Shown here in pieces: positions 34,401 through 44,024 of a stretch of DNA of 64,000 nucleotides. The stretch's first letter is position 1. Each line of letters opens with the position of its first letter. The translations under genes were made by a program, and so were the position numbers. This DNA is from CAVQTK01 sp963716455 (GTDB lineage: Bacteria > Pseudomonadota > Gammaproteobacteria > Coxiellales > Coxiellaceae), in NCBI GenBank assembly GCA_963716455.1, contig CAVQTK010000007.1, positions 1-64,000 of the forward strand, written 5' to 3'. The notes below the pieces were generated by a model. That model did not search any database and was not told the origin of the DNA. It saw only the letters and a program-made list of their open reading frames with translations.

Positions 34401-36798
34401 TAGAACTTTCTCCACCATCTGTTTGTTCTTTATGTTCGCGATGCTCTTCTTCTATACGCTCAACATAATGTAAGAGATTTTTTTCTATCGCATAATTTAC
34501 ACTGTTGAATGGGTATTTGCCTGCTTTGTTACGTTTTCCTGCTTTTAATCCTGTCAACAATTCCATCACCTCATCAATAGTATCTACAGAATAAATATGA
34601 AACAATTTATTTTCAGCTGCAGACACAACTTCTTCCTTTAGCATAAGGTGTTGGATATTTGCTATAGGTATCAATACCCCTTGCTCACCATTAAGACCTC
34701 TTTCTTGACAAATATTAAAAAAACCTTCAATTTTTTCGTTAACATTACCAATAGCTTGGATCTGTCCATGCTGATTTACCGATCCGGTTACTGCCAATGA
34801 TTGTTTAATGGGAAGTTTACCAATAGCAGAAAGTAGAGCGGATAATTCCGCTGCAGATGCACTATCCCCTTCTATTTCTCCATAATTTTGTTCAAATACT
34901 AGACTAGCAGATATCGATAAATGATGATCAGATATATATCGACCACTTAAATATCCGACTAAAATTAATATTCCTTTGGAATGGATCGCCCCGCCTAATG
35001 CTACCTCACGTTCGATATCAATCACCTCTCCCTTTCCTAAACGGGCAGTGGCGGTAATGCGACTGGGAACACTAAAAGCATAGTTCCCTAATTGCATAAC
35101 CGATAAAGCATTTACTTGTCCTATCTTGGAGCCATCGGTATTAATTAAAAGAATATTGCGCATTACATCTTCATAAATTCTTTGTTGTACGCGATTTGCA
35201 CGATAAATTTGTTGATCTATAGCTTTTTGCACGTCTTTTGCAGTAATGATACGTCGCTTAGCCTGCCGAGCCCAATAATGGGATTCACGTAATAAATCGA
35301 CTAAACAACGCATATGGGTTGATAATCGTTTAGTGTCATGTGCTAAACGACTACTGTGCTCTATCACACGTGCAACTGCGGTTCGATCTAAATCGAGTAA
35401 TTTCTCTCGTCGAATAATGGTCGTAATTAATCGAGAATATAAAATACAATTTTGCCTGTTACGTGGAATGTGGTTACTAAAATCTGCAGCAACTTTAAAC
35501 AGATCAGGAAAATTAATATCATGCTCACTTAAGAAATAATAAAGTTGTCGCTCTCCAAGCAAAATTACTTTTATAGATAGAGGAATAGATTCTGGTTCTA
35601 AAGTAATTGTGCTGGGCAACCCTAGAGAATGCCCTATGGTTTCTAATGTTACTTTCTTGCTGTATAAAGTGCGCTTTAAACTTTCCCAACTATAAGGCTG
35701 AGCTAATACTTTATGAATATCTAAAATAAGATATCCTCCATTAGCACGGTGTAAAGCTCCGGGCCTAATCAAAGTAAAATTAGTAGTTAATGCCCCCAAA
35801 TCTACTTGATATTCACTGCGACCAATTAAATTTGCATGCGTAGGATAATCTTCATAAACAATCGGTGCGCCTTCTTCTACTTCATGAGTTACGAAGACAT
35901 TAATTTGGTAACGAAGAAGTTCAGTTTTTTTTACTGATTTTTCATTTATGGATGAAAAATCTTGTATATTTTCAATTAAATCTGCTTGAACCGCGGTTAA
36001 ATATGCTAAGACCTGTTCAAATTTAATATACTTTTTTTTCAATTCTTCTATTAATCCTCCTACTACCATTAAAGTAAATTCCTGTTGAACAATCTTCTGT
36101 TTATCATGCTTTTCTTTGCTCCAGCGTGAAATTTTTTCTACCAGTTCAGCTACCCGTGTTTGCATTTTATTAATGTTAATTTCTTTATGTCGGCGCTCTT
36201 GTGCAGGTAAATTTTGCAATTGTTGATCAGTAATAATCTCACCTTTATATAAAGGAGCTACAGCAAAGCCATGAGGAGTGCTTAAAATAGTTAATTCATC
36301 GGGTATAGCGTCTTTTTGCAAAGCAGAAAGCCATTGCTCTTGCTTTTCTTTAATTTCTTCTTCAAGTTCTTGAATTCGAGTACGAAATTCATCACTTTCA
36401 AAGATGGTTGGTATTGAAGTGCTCAACTCATTAATTAAATCATTCATATCATTTTGTAAAATAGGTCCCCATCCAGCGGGTAAATTTAAAGCCGAAGGTT
36501 TTTGTGAGTTGTTAAAATTATTCACATAACACCAATCATCAGGAGTGGCTTGATCCTTGGCAAGTTGAGTTAATAAATTCCAAATGGCAGAATGTTTTCC
36601 AGTTCCCTCCGGACCGAGCAAATAAAGATTATAACCACTTTGTTGAATTTGTAAGCCAAATTCAATGGCGGCCATGGCTCGTTCTTGCCCAATTGGAAAA
36701 GTAAGCTCAGCTACAGTCGCCGTATTCTTAAAGCGGAATTGCTTAGGATTACAACGTGCACACAAAGCAGTTGGGGGCAATGGCTTTATTTTAGACAT
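34390..36798 (-). CDS. Lon-type AAA protease (LonB-like, COG1067 class)
   Basis: This is a second Lon-family protease, distinct from the LonA at 27.5-30 kb. The 802 residues start MSKIKPLPPTALCARC, then GPEGTGKHSA (Walker A, about 62-69) in a AAA-like domain, a helical insertion, VYEDYPTHANLIGRSEY, and a HRANGGYLILDIHKVL Walker B-like region. The C-terminal Lon protease domain has the Ser in EGDSASAAELSALLSA and the Lys in NVNEKIEGFF. The N-terminal LonA substrate domain is absent. Relatives of this class are found in many proteobacteria, mostly uncharacterised. Start chosen at 36798 with GGA upstream; an earlier ATG adds 17 aromatic-rich residues. Coupled to the universal stress gene. Confidence 0.88.
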   Translation of the reverse strand: MSKIKPLPPTALCARCNPKQFRFKNTATVAELTFPIGQERAMAAIEFGLQIQQSGYNLYLLGPEGTGKHSAIWNLLTQLAKDQATPDDWCYVNNFNNSQKPSALNLPAGWGPILQNDMNDLINELSTSIPTIFESDEFRTRIQELEEEIKEKQEQWLSALQKDAIPDELTILSTPHGFAVAPLYKGEIITDQQLQNLPAQERRHKEININKMQTRVAELVEKISRWSKEKHDKQKIVQQEFTLMVVGGLIEELKKKYIKFEQVLAYLTAVQADLIENIQDFSSINEKSVKKTELLRYQINVFVTHEVEEGAPIVYEDYPTHANLIGRSEYQVDLGALTTNFTLIRPGALHRANGGYLILDIHKVLAQPYSWESLKRTLYSKKVTLETIGHSLGLPSTITLEPESIPLSIKVILLGERQLYYFLSEHDINFPDLFKVAADFSNHIPRNRQNCILYSRLITTIIRREKLLDLDRTAVARVIEHSSRLAHDTKRLSTHMRCLVDLLRESHYWARQAKRRIITAKDVQKAIDQQIYRANRVQQRIYEDVMRNILLINTDGSKIGQVNALSVMQLGNYAFSVPSRITATARLGKGEVIDIEREVALGGAIHSKGILILVGYLSGRYISDHHLSISASLVFEQNYGEIEGDSASAAELSALLSAIGKLPIKQSLAVTGSVNQHGQIQAIGNVNEKIEGFFNICQERGLNGEQGVLIPIANIQHLMLKEEVVSAAENKLFHIYSVDTIDEVMELLTGLKAGKRNKAGKYPFNSVNYAIEKNLLHYVERIEEEHREHKEQTDGGESSNGH

Positions 36799-36959
36799 TT
36801 TCCATTTTAACCAATAAATTAAAGCTTTTTTCCAATATACTTCTTGCAAAACTCAGTACTTAGCCCTATCTGTTCTAATACAAGGCAACACCATACAGCA
36901 GTCTAATATTAAAATTATAGTAGATTCACAAAAGTAAACTTGTACTAAAATACAACATA

Positions 36960-39332
36960 TTACGCAGGAAACTCGTCCACACCTGAACTTTTAGCTAACA
37001 TCAGCCAAGTAGAAATGACCACATCTGGATTTAACGAAAGGGCGGTGATTCCTTCGCGCATTAACCAAACTGCCAAATCGGGATAATCTGATGGAGCTTG
37101 GCCGCAAATACCTACATATTTATTTTGTCTCTTGGCAACTTCAATTGCTTGCTTGAGTAAAATTTTAACTGCATCATTACGTTCATCAAAAATATGTGCA
37201 ACAAGCTCGGAATCACGATCCAATCCCAATGTAAGTTGTGTTAAGTCATTAGATCCAATAGAAAATCCATCAAACAATTCTAAAAATTTTTCAGCCAGTA
37301 ATACATTTGCAGGAATTTCACACATCATGTAAAAACCTAACCCTTGGTGACCACGTCGTAAGTTTTGCTCGGCTAACAAAGCAATGAGCTGTTGCGCTTC
37401 ATCAAGAGTACGTACAAAGGGAAACATAATATGTACATTAATTAAACCCATTTTTTCACGTACTAGCTGCACTGCCTGACATTCTAAAGCAAAACAATCA
37501 CGAAAATTTTGACTAATATATCTAGAAGCACCTCGATACCCCAACATAGGATTTTCTTCCTTAGGTTCGAATAAATCTCCTCCCAGCAAATGGGCATACT
37601 CGTTAGATTTAAAATCTGAAAATCGTACAATTACAGGCTTGGGATAAAAAGCAGCAGCAATGGTGGCTATCCCTTCAGAAAGCTTAGTAATATAGAAATC
37701 TACTGGAGATGAGTAAGCGCAGGTTTTATGAATAATCTGTTGTTGTAAATCAGAAGATAATGTAGAAAATTGCAATAAAGCTTTCGGATGAATACCTATC
37801 ATACTATTAATAATAAACTCTATGCGCGCTAAGCCAACACCATTGTTAGGCAAAAATTGACAACGAAAAGCTTGTTCAGGATCAGCTAGATTTATAGAAA
37901 TATGCACTGGAATTTTAGGCATATGAGCAATTTCAGTACGTTCTATTTCGTAATCTAAGTAACCACTGTATACATACCCCTTTTCACCTTCTGCACAGGA
38001 AACAGTAAGAGATTCGCCGTCCTTAATAACAGTTGTAGCATTACCACAACCAACCACAGCTGGAATTTTTAATTCCCGCGCCACAATTGCAGCATGGCAA
38101 GTCCGCCCACCACGGTTTGTTACAATAGCGGCCACTTTTTTCATAATCGGTTCCCAATCCGGGTCGGTCATATCCGTAACTAAAATATCTCCTTCTTGTA
38201 CCTCTTCCATCATTGTAGGATCACTAATTAAACGTGCTCTCCCTCGACCGATTTGTTGCCCTATACTTCGACCCACAGTTTTAACTAAGCCTTTGCTTTT
38301 AAGAGTAAAATGCTCAATTATTAAATGTGATTTAGCCGCATGAACCGTTTCAGGACGTGCTTGAACAACATATAATTCGCCGTCTTTTCCATCCTTTGCC
38401 CATTCAATATCCATTGGTTTTGCATAATATTCTTCAATAAGCAAAGCTTGTTTTGCCAAGGTTAATATCTCTTTATCACTGAGACTAAAATGCAACTGAT
38501 CCTGTAATGCCACTTTACATTGCACTACCTCACCGCCAGTAGATCCGTAGACCATTTTGTGAACTTTAGAACCCAATATTCGGCGAAGAATGGCCGGCTT
38601 ACCCGCTTTAAGCATAGGTTTGTAAACATAAAATTCATCCGGATTGACAGCCCCTTGAACCAATAATTCACCCAAACCATAAGTAGACGTTATCAGAATA
38701 GCTGATTCAAATCCTGATTCGGTATCAATAGTAAAAATAACTCCGCTAGCAGCTTGATCACTACGAATCATTCGTTGAATTCCAGCCGACATATAAACTT
38801 TGTCATGAGCAAAGCCATGATTAAATCGATAGATGATTGCTCGACTTGTATAAAGAGAAGCAAAAACTTTTTTCACTGCGATAAATATTTCCTCGATACC
38901 CGAAACATTTAAAAAAGTTTCGTGTTGCCCAGCAAAAGAAGCTTCTGGTAAGTCTTCAGCAGTCGCCGAAGAACGCACTGCATAACTAAACTGGCCAGCA
39001 GAATCAAGTAGCTGATAGGCAAGAGTAATTTCCTGGCAAATTTTTAAAGGCAAATCTGCCTTGAGAAATGCTTGAAAAATATCGGCACTTGCTTGGTTGA
39101 CCGCTTTTACGTCTTTTATGTTTAAATTTTTAAGGTGTGTTTGGATGACAACAGTTAAGTCATTTAATTTTAAAAAATCTTTATATGCTGAGACGGTAGT
39201 CACAAAACCATCAGGAATTTTGACACCTAACGGAGTTAATTGTCGAAGCATTTCACCCAAAGAGGCATTTTTGCCACCCACTCTTGCTCTATCGGCTATT
39301 CCAATTTGTGCAAAAGGTAGAACGTAGTCCAT
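36960..39332 (-). CDS. ppsA: Phosphoenolpyruvate synthase
   Basis: PpsA converts pyruvate and ATP to phosphoenolpyruvate, AMP and phosphate, feeding gluconeogenesis. The 790-residue protein has an N-terminal ATP-grasp-like domain (GGKNASLGEMLRQL, YAVRSSATAEDLPEASFAGQHET), the phosphohistidine domain with GGRTCHAAIVARELKIPAVVG, and a C-terminal PEP/pyruvate barrel with ENPMLGYRGASRY, FPFVRTLDEA and GSNDLTQLTLGLDRD. Length and motifs are complete. The upstream side abuts the inverted-repeat element at 39369-39486. Retention suggests growth on amino acids or pyruvate, which is inference. Confidence 0.97.
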   Translation of the reverse strand: MDYVLPFAQIGIADRARVGGKNASLGEMLRQLTPLGVKIPDGFVTTVSAYKDFLKLNDLTVVIQTHLKNLNIKDVKAVNQASADIFQAFLKADLPLKICQEITLAYQLLDSAGQFSYAVRSSATAEDLPEASFAGQHETFLNVSGIEEIFIAVKKVFASLYTSRAIIYRFNHGFAHDKVYMSAGIQRMIRSDQAASGVIFTIDTESGFESAILITSTYGLGELLVQGAVNPDEFYVYKPMLKAGKPAILRRILGSKVHKMVYGSTGGEVVQCKVALQDQLHFSLSDKEILTLAKQALLIEEYYAKPMDIEWAKDGKDGELYVVQARPETVHAAKSHLIIEHFTLKSKGLVKTVGRSIGQQIGRGRARLISDPTMMEEVQEGDILVTDMTDPDWEPIMKKVAAIVTNRGGRTCHAAIVARELKIPAVVGCGNATTVIKDGESLTVSCAEGEKGYVYSGYLDYEIERTEIAHMPKIPVHISINLADPEQAFRCQFLPNNGVGLARIEFIINSMIGIHPKALLQFSTLSSDLQQQIIHKTCAYSSPVDFYITKLSEGIATIAAAFYPKPVIVRFSDFKSNEYAHLLGGDLFEPKEENPMLGYRGASRYISQNFRDCFALECQAVQLVREKMGLINVHIMFPFVRTLDEAQQLIALLAEQNLRRGHQGLGFYMMCEIPANVLLAEKFLELFDGFSIGSNDLTQLTLGLDRDSELVAHIFDERNDAVKILLKQAIEVAKRQNKYVGICGQAPSDYPDLAVWLMREGITALSLNPDVVISTWLMLAKSSGVDEFPA

Positions 39333-39368
39333 TTCGATCTCCTTTTTTAGAAATCCTCAGATTACAAT

Positions 39369-39486
39369 AGACTTCTTTCGAAACTCGCTGCTGGTAGCAA
39401 AGTGCAAGGCGCATCGGAGCGCAAAACCGAAGCATACACGCCAGTACGTGAAATTTGCATCAGCAGTAGAGTTTCGAAAGAAGTCT
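39369..39486. repeat. Inverted-repeat element between ppsA and rluD
   Basis: The ends are inverted copies: AGACTTCTTTCGAAACTC at the left and GAGTTTCGAAAGAAGTCT at the right, followed inward by GCTGCTG / CAGCAG. The centre holds GCATACACGCCAGTACGTGA, resembling the centre of the 170-bp elements at 48.7 and 57.6 kb. It would fold as one long hairpin across the divergent ppsA/rluD gap. Confidence 0.85.
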
Positions 39487-39507
39487 AATGATATAATAGC
39501 AAAATCC

Positions 39508-40467
39508 ATGAATACTATTATCCAAATCAACCAAGTTATTCCAGCAGAACTGGATCTTCAACGCCTAGATCAAGTTTTAACAACTCTGTGTGAGCACTAT
39601 TCTCGCTCGCAAATCCAACAGTGGATTCGCTCTGGGTGGGTATGTATAAATGGGACGATCGAACAAAAGCCATCTATTAAAGTAAAAGTGGGTCAAAAGA
39701 TTATTATCCAAGCTAAGTGCGTTCCAAAAGAGTTCTGGATTCCTCAGCCGCTTCCTTTAAATATCGTTTATGAAGATGAAGATTTAATTATAATAAACAA
39801 ACCACCTGGATTAGTTGTGCATCCTGGGGCTGGTAATCCTGAATCTACATTAGTTAATGCCTTATTACATTATGACCCCAAGCTGGCGATGGTTCCACGA
39901 GCCGGATTAGTGCATCGTTTAGATAAACAAACTTCTGGATTATTAGTCGTTGCACGTAATTTATCGGCGCATCTCCATTTAGTGAAAAATCTACAAGAGC
40001 GACAAATAACTCGCGAATACGAAGCAATTGTACAAAATATCATGATCTCTGGAGGAACGATAGAAACTTTAATTGGTCGTCATCCTCATCAACGCACCAA
40101 AATGTGTGTTTTGAAAGTGGGCAAACTGGCTATCACCCACTATCGTCTTATACAACGTTATCGTGCTCATACTCATATTCGTTTACGTTTAGAAACAGGT
40201 CGCACTCATCAAATCCGTGTGCACTTATCGCACATTCATCATCCTATAGTGGGTGACCCCGAATATGGAAAGCCGTGGACAATGAAATCAGGATTATCTG
40301 CATCACTTCATCAAGTTTTGCAAAATTTTCAACGGCAAGCATTACATGCCATAAAATTAACTTTAACCCACCCGCGCACTCAAGAAATGTTATCCTGGGA
40401 AATCCCTTTACCTCAAGACATGCAACAATTAATAAACGAATTACAAACGGATCTTTTAAATCAATGA
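39508..40467 (+). CDS. rluD: Ribosomal large subunit pseudouridine synthase D
   Basis: RluD makes pseudouridines in helix 69 of 23S rRNA (positions 1911, 1915 and 1917 in Escherichia coli). The 319 residues have an N-terminal S4 domain (RLDQVLTTLCEHYSRSQIQQWI) and the RluA-type catalytic domain with the Asp in GLVHRLDKQTSGLLVVA, then RTHQIRVHLSHI and VGDPEYG. Start taken at MNTIIQINQV; an in-frame start 20 codons upstream falls inside the inverted-repeat element. The stop overlaps the next start (ATGA), and the pairing with pgeF is typical of rluD. Confidence 0.95.
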   Translation: MNTIIQINQVIPAELDLQRLDQVLTTLCEHYSRSQIQQWIRSGWVCINGTIEQKPSIKVKVGQKIIIQAKCVPKEFWIPQPLPLNIVYEDEDLIIINKPPGLVVHPGAGNPESTLVNALLHYDPKLAMVPRAGLVHRLDKQTSGLLVVARNLSAHLHLVKNLQERQITREYEAIVQNIMISGGTIETLIGRHPHQRTKMCVLKVGKLAITHYRLIQRYRAHTHIRLRLETGRTHQIRVHLSHIHHPIVGDPEYGKPWTMKSGLSASLHQVLQNFQRQALHAIKLTLTHPRTQEMLSWEIPLPQDMQQLINELQTDLLNQ

Positions 40468-41153
40468 AATCTAATTATATTACCCCTCAATGGCCTGCTC
40501 CACCCTCTGTGAAGGCATTAGTAACCACTCGTCAACTGGGTAATTTGGCTGTAATCAATAATAGACAACAATTACAGAGTGAGCTCAATTGGCAACAAGC
40601 ACCTATTTGGTTAAATCAAATTCATGGCAATCAAGTAATCAACCTAGACCACCTCTGCCTCAATGACTCACCACCAGTTGCAGATGCTTGCTATAGTCAT
40701 ATTACGCAAAAAATTTGTGCCATCCTAACCGCAGATTGCTTGCCCATTTTGCTATGTAATTCCCTTGGAACAGAGGTGGCAGGGATACACGCAGGCTGGC
40801 GCGGTCTTTTATCAGGAATAATCGATGAAACCGTAAGTGTCTTATCTGCCCCACATCAATTATTCGTGTGGCTAGGTCCAGCTATTGGCCCTGATCATTT
40901 TGAAGTGAATGAAGACATTCGTAATGAGTTTGTAAAACGCCATCCCGATTTTGCAACTGGCTTTCAGCTTCAACCCAATAATCGCTGGTTTGGAAACCTA
41001 TATCAATTAGCGAAAGTAAATTTGCAACGCTTTGGAGTTACTCAAATCTTTGGTGGAAATTGGTGCACTTATTGCGATAGTCAACAATTCTTTTCGTACC
41101 GACGTGATCAAGGAAACACGGGGCGGATGGCTAGTTTAATTTGGCTATGCTAA
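40464..41153 (+). CDS. pgeF: PgeF/YfiH multicopper-like purine nucleoside enzyme
   Basis: Proteins of this family (formerly called polyphenol oxidase or laccase domain) include the peptidoglycan editing factor and adenosine deaminase/phosphorylase activities. The 229-residue sequence has the conserved metal-site motifs: LNQIHGNQVI, LTADCLPILLC (Cys), GIHAGWRGLLSGI (His), WLGPAIGPDHFEV and the C-terminal TYCDSQQFFSYRRDQGNTGRMASLIWL. Start at ATG 40464 overlapping the rluD stop; longer forms would run through rluD. Substrate in this organism cannot be told from sequence. Confidence 0.93.
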   Translation: MKSNYITPQWPAPPSVKALVTTRQLGNLAVINNRQQLQSELNWQQAPIWLNQIHGNQVINLDHLCLNDSPPVADACYSHITQKICAILTADCLPILLCNSLGTEVAGIHAGWRGLLSGIIDETVSVLSAPHQLFVWLGPAIGPDHFEVNEDIRNEFVKRHPDFATGFQLQPNNRWFGNLYQLAKVNLQRFGVTQIFGGNWCTYCDSQQFFSYRRDQGNTGRMASLIWLC

Positions 41154-41198
41154 TATACGCCGCAGATAATGGTATTTGTTAGCCCAAAGGTAATGGAC

Positions 41199-42542
41199 AT
41201 GCAAAAAAATCTTAAATTATTACTTAGCATACTTAGTATGGTCTTCTTTTTTATTCCATTAGTAAGTTATGCACAAAAGTCAGATGTTATAGCTAGTAAG
41301 CAATTTTCTTTAGCACCCATGCTAGAAAATACAACTGCATCTGTGGTAAAGATCACTGTGTCTAAAGAAAATTCTCTTGCCCCTTTTCAAAGTTCTTCTT
41401 CGCGTTCTTATTCCAATAAAGAAGTTGGCTTAGGGTCTGGAGTTATTATCGATGCATCTCAAGGCTTAATTGTTACTAATGCACATGTCATTTCTCAAAG
41501 TAAAATTATTTTAGTCACTTTAAAAAATGGTCGACGCTATTTGGCCAAATTTATTGGTGAAGACGATGGTTTTGATATTGCTGTCATTCAAATTAGAGCC
41601 AAACACCTGACAAGTATTCCTTTTGGTGATTCAGATCAACTTCAAGTTGGCGAGTTTGTGGCTGCTATTGGCAGTCCTTTTGGTTTGACACAAACCGTCA
41701 CCTCCGGAGTTATTAGTGCTCTAAATCGCAGCGAACCTAAAATTGAGGGTTACCAAAGCTTTATACAAACCGATACGTCCATAAATCCTGGAAATTCAGG
41801 AGGCGCTTTAGTCAATTTGAAAGGAGAATTTATCGGCATGAATACTGCCCTAGTCAGCCCATTAGTAGGTAATGTTGGCATCGGTTTTGCTATTCCGAGT
41901 AATATGGTGCGCAGTGTTGCTCAGCAATTAGTACGTTATGGAAAAGTTAAACGTGGAATGTTAGGTGTAGTGGCACAAAATATTACCCCTTCATTAGCGG
42001 ATGCATTGAATTTAAAGTCAGATCGGGGGGCCGTTGTAACTGAAATTATTCCCAACTCTCCCGCTGACAAAATAGGGTTAAAAGTTGCTGATATTATTGA
42101 AACTTTAAACGATAAACCTATTCGCAGTGCCGAACAATTGCGTAACTCTCTTGGAATGATGCGTCCTGACACCCCAATAAAATTGGCTGTTTCACGACAG
42201 AGCAAGAAATTACTGTTTACAACTCAAGTGGGCGATCCACAAAAATTATCTAAGCAACAAGAATTACCTTTCATTGGTGGATTACAACTCCAAGATTTTA
42301 GTGAATTAGAAAGTAATGGTATTTATTTAAAAGGGGTAATCGTTACGGGGGTAGGCGAAACCAGTGCTGGAGCTTTAGCCGGCTTGGAAGTAGGAGATGT
42401 TATTATAAAAGCGAATAATCAAGTAGTCACCTCAATAACTCAGTTGCAAAAAGTTGCAGAAAGTAAACCAAGGGAATTGTTATTACAAATTAGCCGAGAT
42501 AATACTGGATTGTTTTTGGTAGTCGAGAAAGAAGAAGAATAA
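41199..42542 (+). CDS. Periplasmic serine protease, DegP/DegQ (HtrA) family
   Basis: This 447-residue protein has a signal peptide (LKLLLSILSMVFFFIPLVSYAQ), a trypsin-like domain and two PDZ domains. The triad is His in IVTNAHVIS, Asp in GFDIAVIQI and Ser in NPGNSGGALVN. PDZ1 begins about MLGVVAQNITPSL and PDZ2 about GIYLKGVIVTGV. HtrA proteases remove or refold damaged periplasmic proteins. The short loop before the catalytic domain fits DegQ/MucD better than DegP, but the distinction is not firm. Start taken at 41199 with AAAGG upstream; ATG 41193 and 41169 are alternatives. Convergent with sdhE. Confidence 0.93.
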   Translation: MQKNLKLLLSILSMVFFFIPLVSYAQKSDVIASKQFSLAPMLENTTASVVKITVSKENSLAPFQSSSSRSYSNKEVGLGSGVIIDASQGLIVTNAHVISQSKIILVTLKNGRRYLAKFIGEDDGFDIAVIQIRAKHLTSIPFGDSDQLQVGEFVAAIGSPFGLTQTVTSGVISALNRSEPKIEGYQSFIQTDTSINPGNSGGALVNLKGEFIGMNTALVSPLVGNVGIGFAIPSNMVRSVAQQLVRYGKVKRGMLGVVAQNITPSLADALNLKSDRGAVVTEIIPNSPADKIGLKVADIIETLNDKPIRSAEQLRNSLGMMRPDTPIKLAVSRQSKKLLFTTQVGDPQKLSKQQELPFIGGLQLQDFSELESNGIYLKGVIVTGVGETSAGALAGLEVGDVIIKANNQVVTSITQLQKVAESKPRELLLQISRDNTGLFLVVEKEEE

Positions 42543-42574
42543 ATGTGAGGATGGCGAGTCTAAATTTACGCTCG

Positions 42575-42901
42575 CTAAGGTTTTAATGTCCCGACTGGCC
42601 CTGATCCACTACTCATTTTAATTAGCTTAATCAATGATTCCCACTGCGAGGGGGGTGATTTAAAACAGGTGTTACCTAATATCCATCCAAACAAAATAAA
42701 GTCTTGTTCATCTAATAAGTAATCGAAATTTATTTGTTGTTCTAAAGATAAATAAGAAAATTGCTGATGAAAAAATTTTTGTAACATAAGATCTAATTCT
42801 AACATTCCTCTTCGACACTTCCAGAAAATACGCCGCGACATAGTTGCGTCAGCTTTAATCGTAGAAATTTCTTTTTCAAAATCAGGCATTTTTAGTACCA
42901 T
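42575..42901 (-). CDS. sdhE: SdhE-like FAD assembly factor
   Basis: SdhE helps attach FAD covalently to the succinate dehydrogenase flavoprotein. The hallmark is CRRGMLELDLMLQKFF with the invariant RGxxE, followed by YLLDEQDFILFGWILG. The family is about 85-90 residues; this frame gives 108, so the true start may be the Met at 42841 (MSRRIFWKC), which would give 88 residues. No clear ribosome-binding site decides. The upstream edge contains a copy of the 20-base motif discussed at 21084. Confidence 0.85.
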   Translation of the reverse strand: MVLKMPDFEKEISTIKADATMSRRIFWKCRRGMLELDLMLQKFFHQQFSYLSLEQQINFDYLLDEQDFILFGWILGNTCFKSPPSQWESLIKLIKMSSGSGPVGTLKP

Positions 42902-42946
42902 TACACAACACAGCAGTAGGCCAAAAGACGAAGTTTGGAAAGAAAT

Positions 42947-44024
42947 CTATTGGGTAATAAATTCCACACGCCTCGTTAAATGACAAAATAATTCATAGGC
43001 CACGGTGTCTGCAAAAATAGCAACCTGCTCAACTGGTAAACCTTTACCCCATAAGACTACTGGATCTCCTACTTTAGCCTGAGGTTGAGATCGTAAATCA
43101 ACTGTAATCATATCCATTGATACTCGTCCTATTAATGGACAAATAGCTCCGTTTATTAAAACCGGAGTCCCAGTCCGAGCACGACGGGGATAACCATCAC
43201 CATAACCTACAGCTATTACTCCAATGAACATATCTTCTGGACATTGCCAAGTTGCACCATAGCCTATTGTTTCACCTTGACGACACCATTTTACTGCTGT
43301 CAAACAGGAAGCAAAAGTCATCACCGGACGTAAGCCAAAATATTCACCTACCTTATCATTGAAAGGCGAGGCTCCATACAACATAATTCCCGGACGAACC
43401 CAATCAGCTAAAGTTGTAGGCCAGGCCAAAATAGCAGCAGAATTAGCAATACTCCTGGGTCCATTAAAATTGGATGTATATAGCGAAAAATTTTGCATCT
43501 GTAATGATGTTAATGGGTGATCAGGTATATCTGCACAAGCCAAGTGAGTCATTAAACCTACTGGCTGACGAACTCCAGGGATTCTTTGTAAACGTGACCA
43601 TGCATCATTCAATTGTTCAGTTGAAAAACCTAAACGATTCATTCCCGTTTCTATTTTTAGCCAAACATCAATGGGTTCAGCCAAAGAATTATTTTCTAAA
43701 ATTTCAATTTGATAAGGTTGGTGAACTACAATTGCTAGCCGATAACGTATACAAAGCGATAGTTGATCGGCATGATCAAAGCGTGACATGATTACAATAG
43801 GCTGAGTCACCTTTGCTTCGCGTAAAATGAGAGCTTCTTCAATCGAAGCAACGCCTAATGCATCTGCGGCAGTTAAAGCTTTGGCAACACGAACCATTCC
43901 ATGACCATAGGCATCTGCCTTTATCATGGCTAAGATAGCTCGATTACCCACTAAATTACGCAACTTGTTGTAAATTATGGCGTAAAGCTGAGAGGTCTAT
44001 TTCAGCCCATGCTTTACCACTCAC
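42947..44024 (-). pseudogene. alr: Alanine racemase, N-terminal frameshift
   Basis: Alr makes D-alanine for peptidoglycan using pyridoxal phosphate. The expected start is the GTG at 44024, overlapping the dnaB stop, reading VSGKAWAEIDLSALRHNLQQ, the family's normal beginning. The frame then ends at a TAA. It resumes one base out as LRNLVGNRAILAMIKADAYGHG, which holds the PLP Lys, and continues intact for about 335 residues, including the C-terminal VSMDMITVDLRSQ and VAYELFCHLTRRV. Removing one base near 43964-43968 repairs the whole. A TTG restart at 43963 would miss the first 22 residues. Since D-alanine is usually essential, a sequencing error or another route should be considered. Confidence 0.8.

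Noticed and set aside
39448..39507. N-terminal extension of RluD into the repeat element
   Set aside because: The extra 20 residues come from the inverted repeat, and the family's S4 domain begins after MNTIIQ.
42543..42574. Terminator between the DegP/DegQ-type gene and sdhE
   Set aside because: Only a 5-bp stem GCGAG/CTCGC with a 12-base loop and no T run; too weak to call.
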